A program made the translations under genes and the position numbers. A stretch of DNA of 64,000 bases. It comes from Syncephalis plumigaleata (Eukaryota; Zoopagomycota; Zoopagomycetes; Zoopagales; Piptocephalidaceae). The notes beneath the pieces were generated by a model that worked only from the letters and a program-made list of their open reading frames with translations, was not told where the DNA came from and searched no databases. Shown here piece after piece: positions 12,719 to 24,611 of the stretch (the stretch's first letter is position 1; every line of letters begins with the position of its first letter). The stretch lies in assembly GCA_025201365.1 (NCBI GenBank), contig JAIXMF010000013.1:434001-498000 (forward strand), given 5' to 3'.

Positions 12719-13779
12719 ATGCCTGCACCTATAGCTGTTGCTGCCATTGCAGCCGCTGTTATTCTATGTGTTGCCGCTGCCGGTCATTACGCGTATAATC
12801 GATGGATTCGTCCCATTTACTTTAGCGATACTGAACTGGACAAGTATCGACGATCACCCATAGCAAGTAGTCCTCATGAGCAAACGGAAGAAACATCGAA
12901 TGTTGCTGAAACACAAGGAAGCAACATTAATCATTCCTCTCGTGATAGCAATCATAGCGAGAATCGTCCATTATTGATTGCGGAACCAACGACATCAGTT
13001 GATTTGGTGGATTCTTCCGCGGTCAATACAATCCCGGCACGCTATTGAACCCGATTGTAACTCGAATAAGAAATTATATGAATAGACGTGAACCAGAGGA
13101 ACAGCCAGCAGCATTGCCACCACGAACACCGACCGATGCACGAAGAATTACCGTGGTAAGCTATTTATTAAGCTAATACGTAATAATTAGATATACACAT
13201 CTAACAATCACCTGTTTATTTTAATAATAATAATAATAATAATAGCAATCTACTATCGATGGCAATCACAACAATAATGATGATCCCATCTATAGTTCGG
13301 ATACTTCATCATTCAGTTCGGATCATTCATTAGCTGGTTCATCTCCCGCAGGTGCTCAATCCATCTTTAATGTTTCGGAAGGCATGGAAATCATAAATTC
13401 CGGGATTATTTCCATAGAGGAGTTGAACGAGGAACGACTACAAAGGGCCATAGAAGAGTCTGTTTTACTGGATAGTATAGAACAGCAATTGGCAGATCGA
13501 CGTCGTTCCCTTCTTATGCAATCACTGCAAACTGAAGCTATATCGAGCGATGCCATTATTGACAATGCAAATACGCCACACACGCATGCATCGAATGATG
13601 ATGGTGAAGGAGAAGAATTAGAATCTGCTTTTGAAGGTGCATTTTTCAACAATGAGCATCCATCATCATCCTCATCTAGTGCCGATGAAGTTGTAGTCGA
13701 TTCAACTAGTGTTATCGAGGAACAAGCAGAGAGTGCTGGTGTGGCATCCGATGATAGCTGGTCGGATCTTGATGGATAA
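12719..13779 (+). CDS. Single-pass membrane protein with a UIM-like helix
   Basis: Exons about 12719-13155 and 13246-13779. The ATG at 12719 opens an Ala/Val-rich transmembrane segment (residues about 3-24), followed by a Ser/Asn/Glu-rich soluble region of about 300 residues. In the second exon, NEERLQRAIEESVLLDSIEQ resembles a ubiquitin-interacting motif (acidic patch, central Ala, later Ser), followed by a basic QQLADRRRSLL stretch. The C-terminus is very acidic and ends SWSDLDG. One base seems to be missing near 13020, since the reading frame must slip there to continue into the Arg/Pro-rich end of exon 1. Family not recognised; a membrane-tethered ubiquitin-binding adaptor is an inference. 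Confidence 0.6.
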
Positions 13780-15260
13780 GGAAAGCAGCAATATTTACTA
13801 TAAACACTCGTTTTCTTTTCCGCTTTATCACTCCCTCCCTCTTGATTGTTGCTGCATACTATAAATAAATTTTCATGAAAGTAATAGATTGGATCAATTG
13901 TAGAATTGTCGTGTTTAACATGATTGATCGAGTAGATGGGATAAGTCTTTATTAGCGATTGTTAGTGTTTATCTTGATGATCCATATTATCGCTGCTCGT
14001 AAGGGTAAACAAATAAGACAGCATTTGTGAGGACAGTCTTGCACGGGATTAAACATGCATTGCCTATTCAGTTAGTACAGGCCTGTTCACCATTGTCGTA
14101 TAAAACGTAAAGCGATAACAATAGTAGCCAAAACTATCAATTATTGTTTTATACGTATACGCTATATTACTAGTCATTCATATGCTTATTTTATTCATAT
14201 TTGTTAGTGCCAGATATTTGGCTACTGTAGAATAAAGAGTTTACAATAAATGACTAGGAATCAATGGAAGCTAGAAAGAAATGCATCATTATGTTTTGAT
14301 GCTGCATTATTCGAGAGTGATAACAGTAGCGTGCGCTCATACCTTCCTTTCCCCTTTTGTCATGCAGTGATATTGCTTCGTTCATCCCTTCTTGTTTGAT
14401 GTTGCATGTTTGTTTGTCACCAATAGCATTCCTCCAGTGTGCGCGCGTGTGTGTGTATTACTCTCTCAAGCCTGTACAATATTCGGAACGGTCCTCCGTT
14501 GATATCTATTTATCTATTTACTTATCTATCTGTTTGATATTCATAGGATTTAAGAATGACAACAACAATGGAATGAGCTATGTCTACCTTGCTCGTTTAT
14601 CAATATGATGACATTAACGAATGCTAGTATTTCATGCTATTCGTCTAGTCAATTACTCAACTATCATCATCATCATCATCAAATACCGGTTTACCTCAAT
14701 GTGGTTGGCACCTTTAGGAACTTGTGCCTACCATTTGTTTGTGTGCTCCCTTTTTACTACCATTTAGTACAAATTCATGTTTGTGCACATATAGTACACA
14801 GTGGATTAGTTTGTACGCACTTGTTGCCACCACAGGCATTTACGTGTAATGCAATAAAACTAGATTTGTACAGAATACCGGTGAAATAACCGGATTTCCT
14901 CACACGATACAAGTATATCCATTGCATTGGACGACAGTATTCAAAATAGCGAGTATTTATGACGACGAAACGATCCTAACTTTCATCCGTTCGTTCATCC
15001 GTTCGTTCTTTTCTCCTTACCTTCTATATTTTCCGTAACATTTGTTGTAGTTTATCATTAGCACAGCTGGTGCGTGTGTGTCTATCTGTATGTGTGCGCA
15101 TGTTTCGCCGTTCTAGCTTATTGTTCCCTCTTCGATAGCGTTATTTGCTCGCATTATATTACTATTAGTATACTGCCACCTGATAGAGTATAGTTTATTG
15201 CCTATTTACACGGCTTACATACATAGATAAATATAAACACCTCGATTGTACTTTTCATTG
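13780..15260. other. Intergenic region upstream of the third 7TM gene
   Basis: Nothing convincing is encoded. It contains AATAAA-rich 3' flank sequence near 13860, short TATC and CAT runs (near 14505 and 14665) and a GTGCGCGCGTGTGTGTG stretch near 14440. Open frames here are low-complexity. Confidence 0.4.
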
Positions 15261-16256
15261 ATGCCGCTCAATTATGGTGAAAGTGCATTGAAGGACGGGT
15301 GGCAGGTAAATGCGACGCAACTATTCGGCATTTTACTACATCCCGATGGTGAGGTGGATACGTTCAAATTCATGGTCGAGAATGTAAAAATCGACGATCC
15401 AAATCATCCGGTACTCGGGACATGGCGCCAGCTTTTATTTGTCATGATTGTCGTCACGCTATTCGCCTCTAATCTTCCGATTGCACTCCGTATGGTGTTC
15501 AAGCGACCTAAACAGCTGGTCGGCTGGTTCTGTCTGACACCGCCGGTGTTCGCCCTTATATGGGGCTTCTTCTCATCGATAGGTTTGCTATATGAAATGG
15601 CCAACTGTCGTCAGATTGTCTGGCTATTGGCGTTCAGTCTTACCTTGTCATCCATCAGTAATAGCGGTATTATGTTGCAAAAAGCGTACTTGATTATGTT
15701 TCGTCAACGATGGGTGTTAATCGTCGGTATTATTTTCATACTACCACAAATATCCATCTTCATTCTTACCTGGGAGATTTGCCCGGTCACCTACGATGTC
15801 AATCGCGGCTGCACCTTTTACTACCCATACTACTTGCCACTCATCTGGATGGCCGTCGAGGCACCCAGTTGTGTGATGTTCTCGCTGATCTTCTCCTATG
15901 TCGCGTATAAGCAGTACAAATTGTTCGGCTCTGATGTCTGGAAACGGCTGGCCCGTGACGGAATCCTGTTGATGTGCACGGCAATATTGTGTAAACTGTA
16001 TGCGGTACCATTGTCATCTTCAATATATTCGGCGTATCCTCCGAGATGTTTGTCACCGCTGACTGGTAAGTGAAAATACAATTATTTTGACGTTGCAATG
16101 ACTAACAATGTCTATCGCATCTACCATTCAATTGTTAGGCTTATTTCATCGACGATCCTCTATACAATTGTAACAACATGCAGAAGACGACCAGCATGTC
16201 GACTCAGCCGAAAACCTCACATGTGCTTAATCTTTCTCAAATCGCTACCTTCCTAA
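15261..16256 (+). CDS. Seven-transmembrane receptor-like protein C
   Basis: Third paralogue, with exons 15261-16065 and 16139-16256. Exon 1 is 805 nt, exactly one base shorter than the 806 nt of both sisters. The frame slips near 15992, where the sisters read a T more in the segment coding CKLVCGT. The rest of the protein, the splice position inside the Asp-Trp codon and TM7 are intact, so this looks like an assembly deletion or a very recent lesion. Seven hydrophobic segments and the conserved GCTFYYP and FSYVAYKQYK blocks are present. It sits 6 kb from the tandem pair with two unrelated genes between. Ligand unknown. Confidence 0.8.
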
Positions 16257-16426
16257 TTACAGTTACAGCGACTATGATCCATATCATACAAATATCATTG
16301 TTCGTCCCTAGTTTACTATTAAAAACCATTTAGAATTACATATCAAATATCTTATAGCTTGCAGTACAATCATTAAAGTTTATTATTATTCATTAACTTA
16401 ATTATTAGTAAACATCAGTTATTCTA

Positions 16427-19061
16427 TTACCACAAAGCGGTAGCGATCTTTGTGTTGCTGGCACGCTTGAATGTAACGGTAGGTGAACGCCAGATGTCGT
16501 AATCGGCATCGCGATGTTCCTTGCCATATGGTCGGAGCGCCATCATTTCCACATAGTAGCTGCCATCTGGAAGATCCGATGTACGCTTCTTAGCATCTAG
16601 CGTGACCACGGTGCCTGGCCATTGAACAACGCTAGCAGTGTTATCGGCGCTGTTGTCATTGCGACCGGCCCATTCGATGAGAGAACCAGGAATCAGGCCA
16701 AGTACCTTCTTCGTAGTGGCATCGTAGATGCGTGCCTGCACCTTTCGTGTTGGATACTCGATACGGTACACCAATTCGGGGAAATCGTTATTGGCCACGG
16801 TATAAGTGGTGGTCTCTTCAGGACGGGAGATGGTCTTGTTGGTACGGATGTTCTGGAATAGCGGCAGTTCACCCGATGTCTTCATAACGTGTAGATCACG
16901 TAGATTACCCTTCATACCGAGGTATGGCACGTGGATGGCATCATTCGTGACGGCGGCATCGGCGGTAGTGCCGGATTGATGATAATGTAGCCGGAATAGA
17001 CCCAGTGCTGACTAGCTGGTAGATTGGTGGGTTCCGAGATACGTACGGTAATCTTGCTGGTCTTACCGGCAGCAATACGAAGTCGAGTGAGCGAGAAGTT
17101 AACGGTAGCGGCGGCATCGTTCATTTCTGGTACAGGTAAGGCGACACCCGAATCATCGAGACCACGAACAGATACTGAAGCACGATGTGTGATATAGTAG
17201 TCGCGGGCACGATTGCCATTATTGGTGATGCTCAACGTCTGTGGATGCGAGTTGGCGTGTTCCGTGTCATTGAGAGCGATACGCGATGGATTGACCACGG
17301 TAGTGCCAAAGATGCCCTCTCGACATTCAATAGACCGGCACCTTGACGTGCGATCGAACTGGTACGTTTATCGGCCTTCACTTCCGTGGTGGGACGCGCG
17401 GTGTTCTGGAAGATACGATGTAGAACGGCCATATTGGGCTTGGCCTTCTTGTTGGCCTCCAGGTAAAGAGCAATGGATCCCGCCATGTATGGTGTGGCCA
17501 TGGAAGTACCACTGAGTGTCGCGTATTTGCCCTTCGTCAATGGGTAGGTGGAGTAGATCATACCGCCTGGGCACCAATATCGGGCTTCATCTCCACGCGA
17601 GGACCTGGACCCCATGAGGAGAAGTCGGACAAACGACCACCGGTTGGATTCTCGAAGCTAACCTGCTCAGGGCTGAACACGATTTGTGCCTGTAATCGGC
17701 TTGCACGCCCGACACCAATGTCTCGCCGTCAGCTTGCGTAAGACCCAGTACCGGGATGGTGATGGCTGGATCGTCGGCACCAGGTGTAATACTGCCGAAC
17801 ACGTTGTTATACACGATTACACCGACGGCGCCGGCCTTCTGAGCATTGAGTGCTTTCTCGGTAAAGGTACATGTGCCACGCTTGATCAAGACCACCTTAT
17901 CCTTCAAATCGATCGTAGCCGGTTTACAGGCATCGTTGTTGTTGCCGCATCGTACACGGTAACATTGGCCCTGGTAAGATTAACTATACCATCCTTGGAG
18001 TTGGTGTACGGGAATTGCTTGGTGGGAGCGGATGCTAATGAGATCGTATACGCCAGATACTTGATATTGTCCAACGAGGCTACCGAGAAGGCGCTTGGAG
18101 CAATGGCTGGAGATGAAGCCTCCCACAATCCCTTGGTGGCAGAGTTGCCCATGGCGGCTACAACGATCAATCCACGACGAGCGAGACGCTCGGCAACAAT
18201 GGCATCCGAACTCTCGCCCCATGAGCTGTCGCCACCTAGCGATAAGTTGACAATGTCCATCTTGTCCTTTAGAGCACGCTCCAATGAGGCAATGATAATA
18301 TCGTTTTCGGTGGAGCCCTTGCAACCGAATACACGATAGGCGCCAAAGGAAACGCTAGGTGCCACGCCCACGAATGTTGCATCGTTAGCGCCGATAATAC
18401 CGGCAACATGAGTGCCATGGCCAGCACAAGTGTCACGCGGATCACCATCGGGAACAGGTAAGGATTTACCGCCTGTATAGTCATCACCGACGAAATCCCA
18501 GCCTGCAAATACACGACAATTAGGACCGAAACAGCCACCTAGGCCTGGATGCAAATAGTCGATGCCAGTGTCGATTACACCGACGTTCAAGCCATGCCCG
18601 GTGAGATTGTGCTTAGTGTGCAATACATCCACGCCTGTCATGGTATGTGAGAAGGGAAGTCCTTTGTCTTGTACGAAATTGGATGTCTCGACACGAGGGG
18701 CCAACACCTTGCGAAGTGGCCACACTTGCTTTACATCCGTCATGTTTGCCACCAAATCGATATTTGTGCTATCCAGTTCCAAACTGATAGCGTTTAACGT
18801 GACGCTAAAGGAGAAGCGTTCATCGAAGGGGATGTTACGTCGCCGTAACTCTTGACGAAATCTGTCCTGTTGCGGTGATACGGCATCGGTGTCCGGCTCC
18901 TGACTAAGCTCGACCATGTAGGCATTCTTCACAATGCTGGTGCCAGGATGATTCGTGGGCGGGGCAAGGAATCGACTTGGCGCACCTTGACGCAATTGCT
19001 GAGCGAGACCGCTACTAGCAGCCGATACCAGCAGTAAAGTGGTAAGTAGGGATGATTTCAT
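16427..19061 (-). CDS. Secreted subtilisin-like serine protease (S8, Vpr/minor extracellular protease type)
   Basis: Intronless, about 879 residues. The N-terminus is a signal peptide (residues 1-20), then an I9-type propeptide (about 46-120). The S8 catalytic core has Asp164 in GVIDTGIDYLHP, His216 in CAGHGTHVAG and Ser in LSGTSMATPYMAG (Ser codon at 17502-17504). A protease-associated (PA) insert with DKVVLIKRGTCTFTEKA and a C-terminal Fn3-like region follow. This arrangement fits large extracellular subtilases used for nutrition or host attack. The frame slips at five places, each fitted by one missing base; 2635 nt plus 5 is divisible by 3. All domains, catalytic residues and the stop are otherwise conserved, so I treat the gene as probably intact. 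Confidence 0.88.
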
Positions 19062-20721
19062 CGTGAGATCGTCAAATAAAAGTCAATAGCAAGAAATAGA
19101 ATATAGTAATTAAACGTCAATTAACAACAATAGAATAGAGAGAGAGAGGGAGAGAGAGGAAGATCGTAAATATCAATAGAAGCGTATTGTTAGTCGAGAC
19201 TACTGGACGTTAACGGGTAAGAGATAAGTAGATGGAATGGCTAGTTTTTGTTATAACGACGATAGAAACAGTGACTGATGAATAATAGATAAGCGACGAG
19301 TGCTTCTATTAAAACGCGATAATATTTATACAATGCTTAGCTAGTTGGTCGGAGATAGTTGAAAGTACAGGCGAACCATGTCGTACCATCACATGCAACA
19401 TCATTGGGGCCTATAGATTCCTCAAATGGCACCACGTAATATAGAATAGGCCAATTGCAAAAACAACGGCAAATGCACAACGTGCTATCGATAGGTCAGG
19501 CGTGTAACATGATTAGGCACCGGTTTATTCTCATTAATTCACTCTTTTATTTTCTTAGGAAATACAGCAAATTACATAGCTTGGGCCTTAGTATTCAATG
19601 TGAAAACGAGCACCATTCTTTGTGCAACAAGGGAATGGCATCATTTCATGTGTCCCTTGAATGTACACGTTAGCGCGTAGAAATAAGGCGAGTATAATGA
19701 CATGACTGCTACTATTATTATTATTATTATTAGTATAATTTCACGTGTTATTAATGGGATGACAAAGAAAATGCCGAACCTTTACTAACGACATATCCAA
19801 TTATACAAAGATGAATAGTGATTGGATTGAATTGGCATGCCAAGAACATTGCTTATACTTACAAGTTCATATAGATAGAGGATGTATTAATACATGGTTT
19901 TTTCAACTAATTAGCATTGTTAACCGTTAACTTTTATATTTATTAGCAAACACTTTTGCATATTAGTTAGCATCACTGTCGTTGTCATTATGTGAGTATG
20001 GAATCTTCCATTAGCAGATGTATTGTTCTTTGTTTAGCATTCGCATCATGTTATTTACCACAATTCGAATGCCATTGAGGCTGCACCAAACAATGCTCTG
20101 CATAACTAGAATTTACCTTGCACTAGGAATGTATCTACCAAATAATAATAATAATGGTACACCTAGCTTATTTTAATGCATATGTGTCTAGTGTATTCTG
20201 TATTCTGGCTACTTGAATTAGCATATGATGTTTAAGCATTTGCAAAGCAACATCTACAATTAGTGAAATGTTACTACGATTGACTACGTTGCACACATTA
20301 ATAGATACGATACAATATAGAATACAGTCAATGGATATAATGTTTTATCTAGAATGCTAATAAGATATCATATTTATAAGCATACAATGTTCGATGTATA
20401 GCACTAAGATACTGTATACGCAATCAAATAATAGTATGTATTAAATATTTATTGGAAGTATACTGAAGGAACTAGTGACATTTGGAGCAAGGTGTACGGT
20501 CATTATCATTCATATGTACTAGTAAATGTTAATAGAAATACATAAATTTATTAATAAGTTCATTCAAATTGTCTTATTGTTTTTTAGTGCTATGCATAAT
20601 CATTATTTGTCAATAAGAATTAACAAACATACTAATGGCGGTTAATAAAATGTTAATAAATAAATCACTTTCTATTTCATTATCCTGTTATTTATCCCGT
20701 TTCCTCGACGCATATATCGCC
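19062..20721. other. Intergenic region with second copy of a dispersed repeat
   Basis: Divergent promoter region between the subtilisin (minus) and the ABC transporter (plus). A GA-rich stretch at 19135-19165 lies just upstream of the subtilisin start. The only other structure seen is the repeat copy at 19924-20157; the remainder is AT-rich without coding signal. Confidence 0.45.
19924..20157. repeat. Dispersed repeat, copy B
   Basis: Second copy of the sequence at 3672-3890, same orientation, about 85 percent identical by eye with small indels. It ends in a longer AATAATAATAATAATGG run than copy A. Flanks of the two copies are unrelated. Confidence 0.7.
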
Positions 20722-23700
20722 ATGAGTTTCGTGGCGCGTCTTTGTTCCGCAAGGAGTGGCGCCACAACACTTGCACGGCCCACTAATAGCTTGCTAAAAC
20801 GACCAACACCACGAGTAATTACACAACAAGTATCGTGTAAATGGTCGAATAGTCGTGCTTTTAGTAGTAATTACAATAGCGGTTATCGTCAACGGTAAGC
20901 AAAAGCGTATTCGTCTAGGCGAACTTCTAGCATTAAGTATTAGTCTATTGCTTAATTTGCGTATTTCACGAGTAGAACACGTTCCTATTATCGTCTATCA
21001 TGGCAGGCGCAAGGTATGTAACTACAGCTTGTCCGCTATACATAGAGCAGCTCTAAGGACATTATTATTGCTATTAACGCGTGCCCAGATCTCATGAGTA
21101 GTTGTTGGCACTTGTGTCGCTATCCTGCCATGGCTGGCTTCGTCTGGCTAGGCATGGGTACGATACGTAGTGTGCACTGTGAAGCGCTTACCATGAGCGG
21201 TATCTACTCGTCGCCCTCTAATATTGCAACATCACAAATACCATCACGCTATCTAGAGCGTCTTCTAGGACCGGATGCGTCACTTGTCACCAAGTATCAC
21301 GGTGACATATCTGCTTCCGCGTTGGCCAATGTCAATAACAGTCGTGGCTTCTGGGGTCAACTATTTAAGTTGCTCTACCCAGACATGCCGTTACTATTGG
21401 CCGTGGCATTAAGTGCATTGGCCGCGGCTGCCGTTGGCTTAATTTCACCGGGGGTTACAGGTGAGCTTGTAAATGTCATTGCTGGTCATTTAACTACTAC
21501 CGCTGCAAGTGGTACTGCACAAGCTAGCGGTAATACATTGGCCGTAATAGGTTTAAGTGCTCTTAAGGCGCCGGCACTTAAGTTATTGCAACTATTCGCG
21601 CTGCAAGGTCTATGCACCTGGTTGCACATATCACTCGTGGGATTGCTTGGAGAACGAGTGGCATGGCGACTTAGGAAGCAAGCCTATGCCAGTGTGCTCG
21701 CTCAGGATATGGTTTGGTTTGACGCGCAGCGTTCCGGCGAGGTTGCCGCGCGTGTCATGCAAGATGTAGCCGAGTTTAAGGTAAGTGCAAAAAATGACAC
21801 TTATTATATATACACATCATTAATAATAATCTCATCGTGTTCATGTTCAATGCATGTATAGCATCATTCAAACAATGCGTTACTCAGGTAAGATGAAATG
21901 TTTATTAATTATCACAAGTATCTGTATAGTAATGAACAATTGACATGTATGAATACTCGTTAGGGATTGAAATCGATTACAACGTCAGTTGGTGGCATTG
22001 CACATCTATTCCGGTTGAATGCACCACTGACACTTACATTGGCCGGTTCATTACCAGTCATTTATTTATTGCTAAACGCATACGGTGCATATCTACGTAA
22101 ATTGTCATCTCGTACGCGTTTAGTGGAAAATGAAGCATCAGCGGTAGTTGGCGAGGTAAGAAGTAAACGAAATAGCTAGATTTCATTCATTCATTCATTC
22201 ATTCATTGCTTAATCATTCCTCATCGATTAGGTTATTAACAATGTACGTACCGTACGTTCGTTTGCCGCCGAACCAACGGAAATGGAGCGATTCGCCAAA
22301 GTAGGCGATCGAGCATCCAGTGCCAATGCGAAACTAGCCTTTCATATTGGCATCTTCCAAGGCAAGTGTGTAGTATTTATTCACCTATTTACTATTTACA
22401 TACTTATTTATTTATATCAAACTAGGTTTAACCAACGTCTCTATTGGATCCATGGTATTAATGGTGCTCTACTACGGTGGTTCACTAGTAGTACGAGGTG
22501 ATATGACAGGCGGTGATCTCATGACGTAAGTTATACATATACATATATTTTATACGATAATGCAAGACAATCATTAATACTTATTACATGTAATCAAGTT
22601 ATTTATTATCTGTACAAAGTACTCAGAAATCATTAGGTAAGCGTAGTAAATAGATAGATAGATAGATAATAACAAGCCATTAATCGGGCGTCTATCATTA
22701 GTGTCATTGGGCGCATTGGCCGGTCAATCGATTAAGGCTGGAGGTGCGGCGTCACGTTGCTTTGAATGCTTGAATCTACGTTCGACTATTCCCATTCAAG
22801 GCGGTGAATCGTTGGATTACGTGAGAGGCAAGTGTAAACTAACATGATTATATAAGTTATGCGATACACTCGTGTTATTTCATTAATGATGCTATTTATT
22901 ATTAGGTGATATTCAATTCGATAATGTACATTTCACCTATCCAACACGATCACAACATCCAGTACTGACTGGATTCAATTTAACGATACCTGCGGGTAAA
23001 ACAGTGGCATTATGCGGTCTATCGGGCGGTGGTAAATCAACTGTGGCCGCTCTCCTCGAACGATTCTACGATCCGGATGAAGGTGAAGTAAGGCTGGATG
23101 GTCGTGATATTCGTGTATTGGATCCCGCGGCACTACGTCAGCGTATCGGCTATATTCATCAGGAGCCCACTCTATTCGCGGGTAGTATTGCGGATAATAT
23201 CCGTTACGGAAGACCCGATGCAAGTGACGCGCAAGTAGAAGAAGCGGCACGTATGGCTCATGCCGACACGTTTATTCGACGATTCCCGCATGGATATGCG
23301 ACACAAATTGGTGAACGTGGCGTCACACTATCTGGTGGTAAGTAGCGAGCAACACATGAATACAATCATTATTCACTATTAATAATAGGTCAGAAACAAC
23401 GTATTGCTATTGCACGAGCATTGCTTAAAGATCCAGAGGCAAGTTATCTTAATTATATGATGTAATTACTTTTTATTTATATTAACGAGTACACTTGTAG
23501 ATTCTTATACTCGATGAAGCAACCAGCGCATTAGGTAAGTAATAAGTTGACAATAATAATGATAATAGTCATTTATTTACTGACTATTATTCATTTATTC
23601 ATTTGTAGATGGTAAGATTCTATAATGCGTACATTGATAATAATAATACTGATGGATGATATGTCTAGCTCAATCGGAACAAGCAGTTCAAGCAGCACTT

Positions 23701-24110
23701 ACTCAAGTGATGAAAGGAAGAACTGTACTAGTTATTGCTCATCGATTATCTACCATTGAACATGCAGGCAAGTAAAGAGATATAATCGATGTTTTAGTAT
23801 ATTACATTGTGTTAATCATTCATGTTGTTACTCTATTTATAATTTAGATCAAATTATTGTTATGGGCAATGTTCCTGGTAATATTCTGGAACGAGGTAAG
23901 GCTACCTCTCTAATTAGAATTGTATAAACGATAACCAAATCTACAATAATAATAATAGGAACACATAATGAGTTACTAGCTCAAAGGCATAGTACTTATG
24001 CTAATCTATACGGTCAAGCACAATATAATTATTATAATGATAATGATAATAATCAATCAATCAATCCTATCAATGAAAGTACATTCATTATTATTTTAAA
24101 TCGCATTTAA
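20722..24110 (+). CDS. Mitochondrial ABC half-transporter (ABCB8-like), 16 exons including a 3-nt exon
   Basis: The best start (20722) opens an Arg/Ser/Thr-rich mitochondrial presequence. A six-helix ABC membrane domain follows, then one nucleotide-binding domain: Walker [11 protein letters not shown]-loop GYIHQE, signature LSGGQKQR, Walker [13 protein letters not shown] and switch His in VIAHRLS. It probably exports a peptide or metabolite across the inner membrane as a homodimer. Exons: 20722-20894, 20976-21013, 21089-21780 (junctions among these three are tentative), 21862-21887, 21964-22155, 22232-22361, 22426-22525, 22609-22636, 22702-22827, 22916-23337, 23389-23438, 23501-23534, 23609-23611, 23669-23767, 23848-23895, 23959-24110. 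Four introns (22362-22425, 22828-22915, 23439-23500, 23768-23847) begin with GCAAGT instead of GT. One base seems lost at the start of the 21862 exon. Confidence 0.9.
23609..23611 (+). other. Three-nucleotide micro-exon in the ABC transporter
   Basis: The trinucleotide ATG is flanked by a TTTGTAG acceptor and a GTAAGA donor. It supplies the last two bases of the Asp codon and the first base of the Ala codon in the D-loop (SALDAQSE). Joining the neighbouring exons without it keeps the frame but deletes the Asp, which is nearly invariant in ABC ATPases. Inclusion is therefore required by protein conservation. Confidence 0.85.
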
Positions 24111-24142
24111 AATAAACAAATAAGCTAATGATAATGATGTGT

Positions 24143-24182
<40 letters not shown>

Positions 24183-24611
24183 ATGTATCTAGGTGATATA
24201 CGCGCGGTGAATATGTATGTGAATGCATATAAATGTATGAATGGTGTGGTAGTAAAGAGAGAAGCGAGAGAAGAGAAGCAAGCATGTAAATGTATGAATA
24301 AATGAATGGTGAGTGTCTTCTTATTTAATATTAACGTCGATAATACCAACCAAATCAAATAGTAAGGAACATCACATAAAGACATGCGTAAACAACAAAT
24401 AACAGCAGCGAGAGTAACAACCATCAACAAAATGAAATATAAAATATAGAATAGAAGAAACGACGATAAAATGACGATAATGACAAGTTAGCAATAGCGT
24501 GTATAAAACAACAAATAAGCAAGCAAGCAGGTAAACAATAATGAAAAGAATCAATAACTAGCTAGTTAGATAGCTAATTAACTTTCTCTCATTCCTTCTT
24601 CATCTTCTTCT
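24111..24611. other. Convergent 3' intergenic region with a GA microsatellite
   Basis: Lies between the ends of two convergent genes. It contains a GA dinucleotide run at about 24146-24176 and AATAAA-like strings on both strands. Open frames here are products of the repeat. Confidence 0.5.

Noticed and set aside
16427-19061. Subtilisin as a decayed pseudogene
   Set aside because: Catalytic triad, signal peptide, PA insert and stop are conserved, and its slips match the one-base losses seen in housekeeping genes nearby.
24091-24430. Leu/Ser-rich minus-strand open frames
   Set aside because: They are translations of a GA/CT microsatellite in a convergent 3' region.
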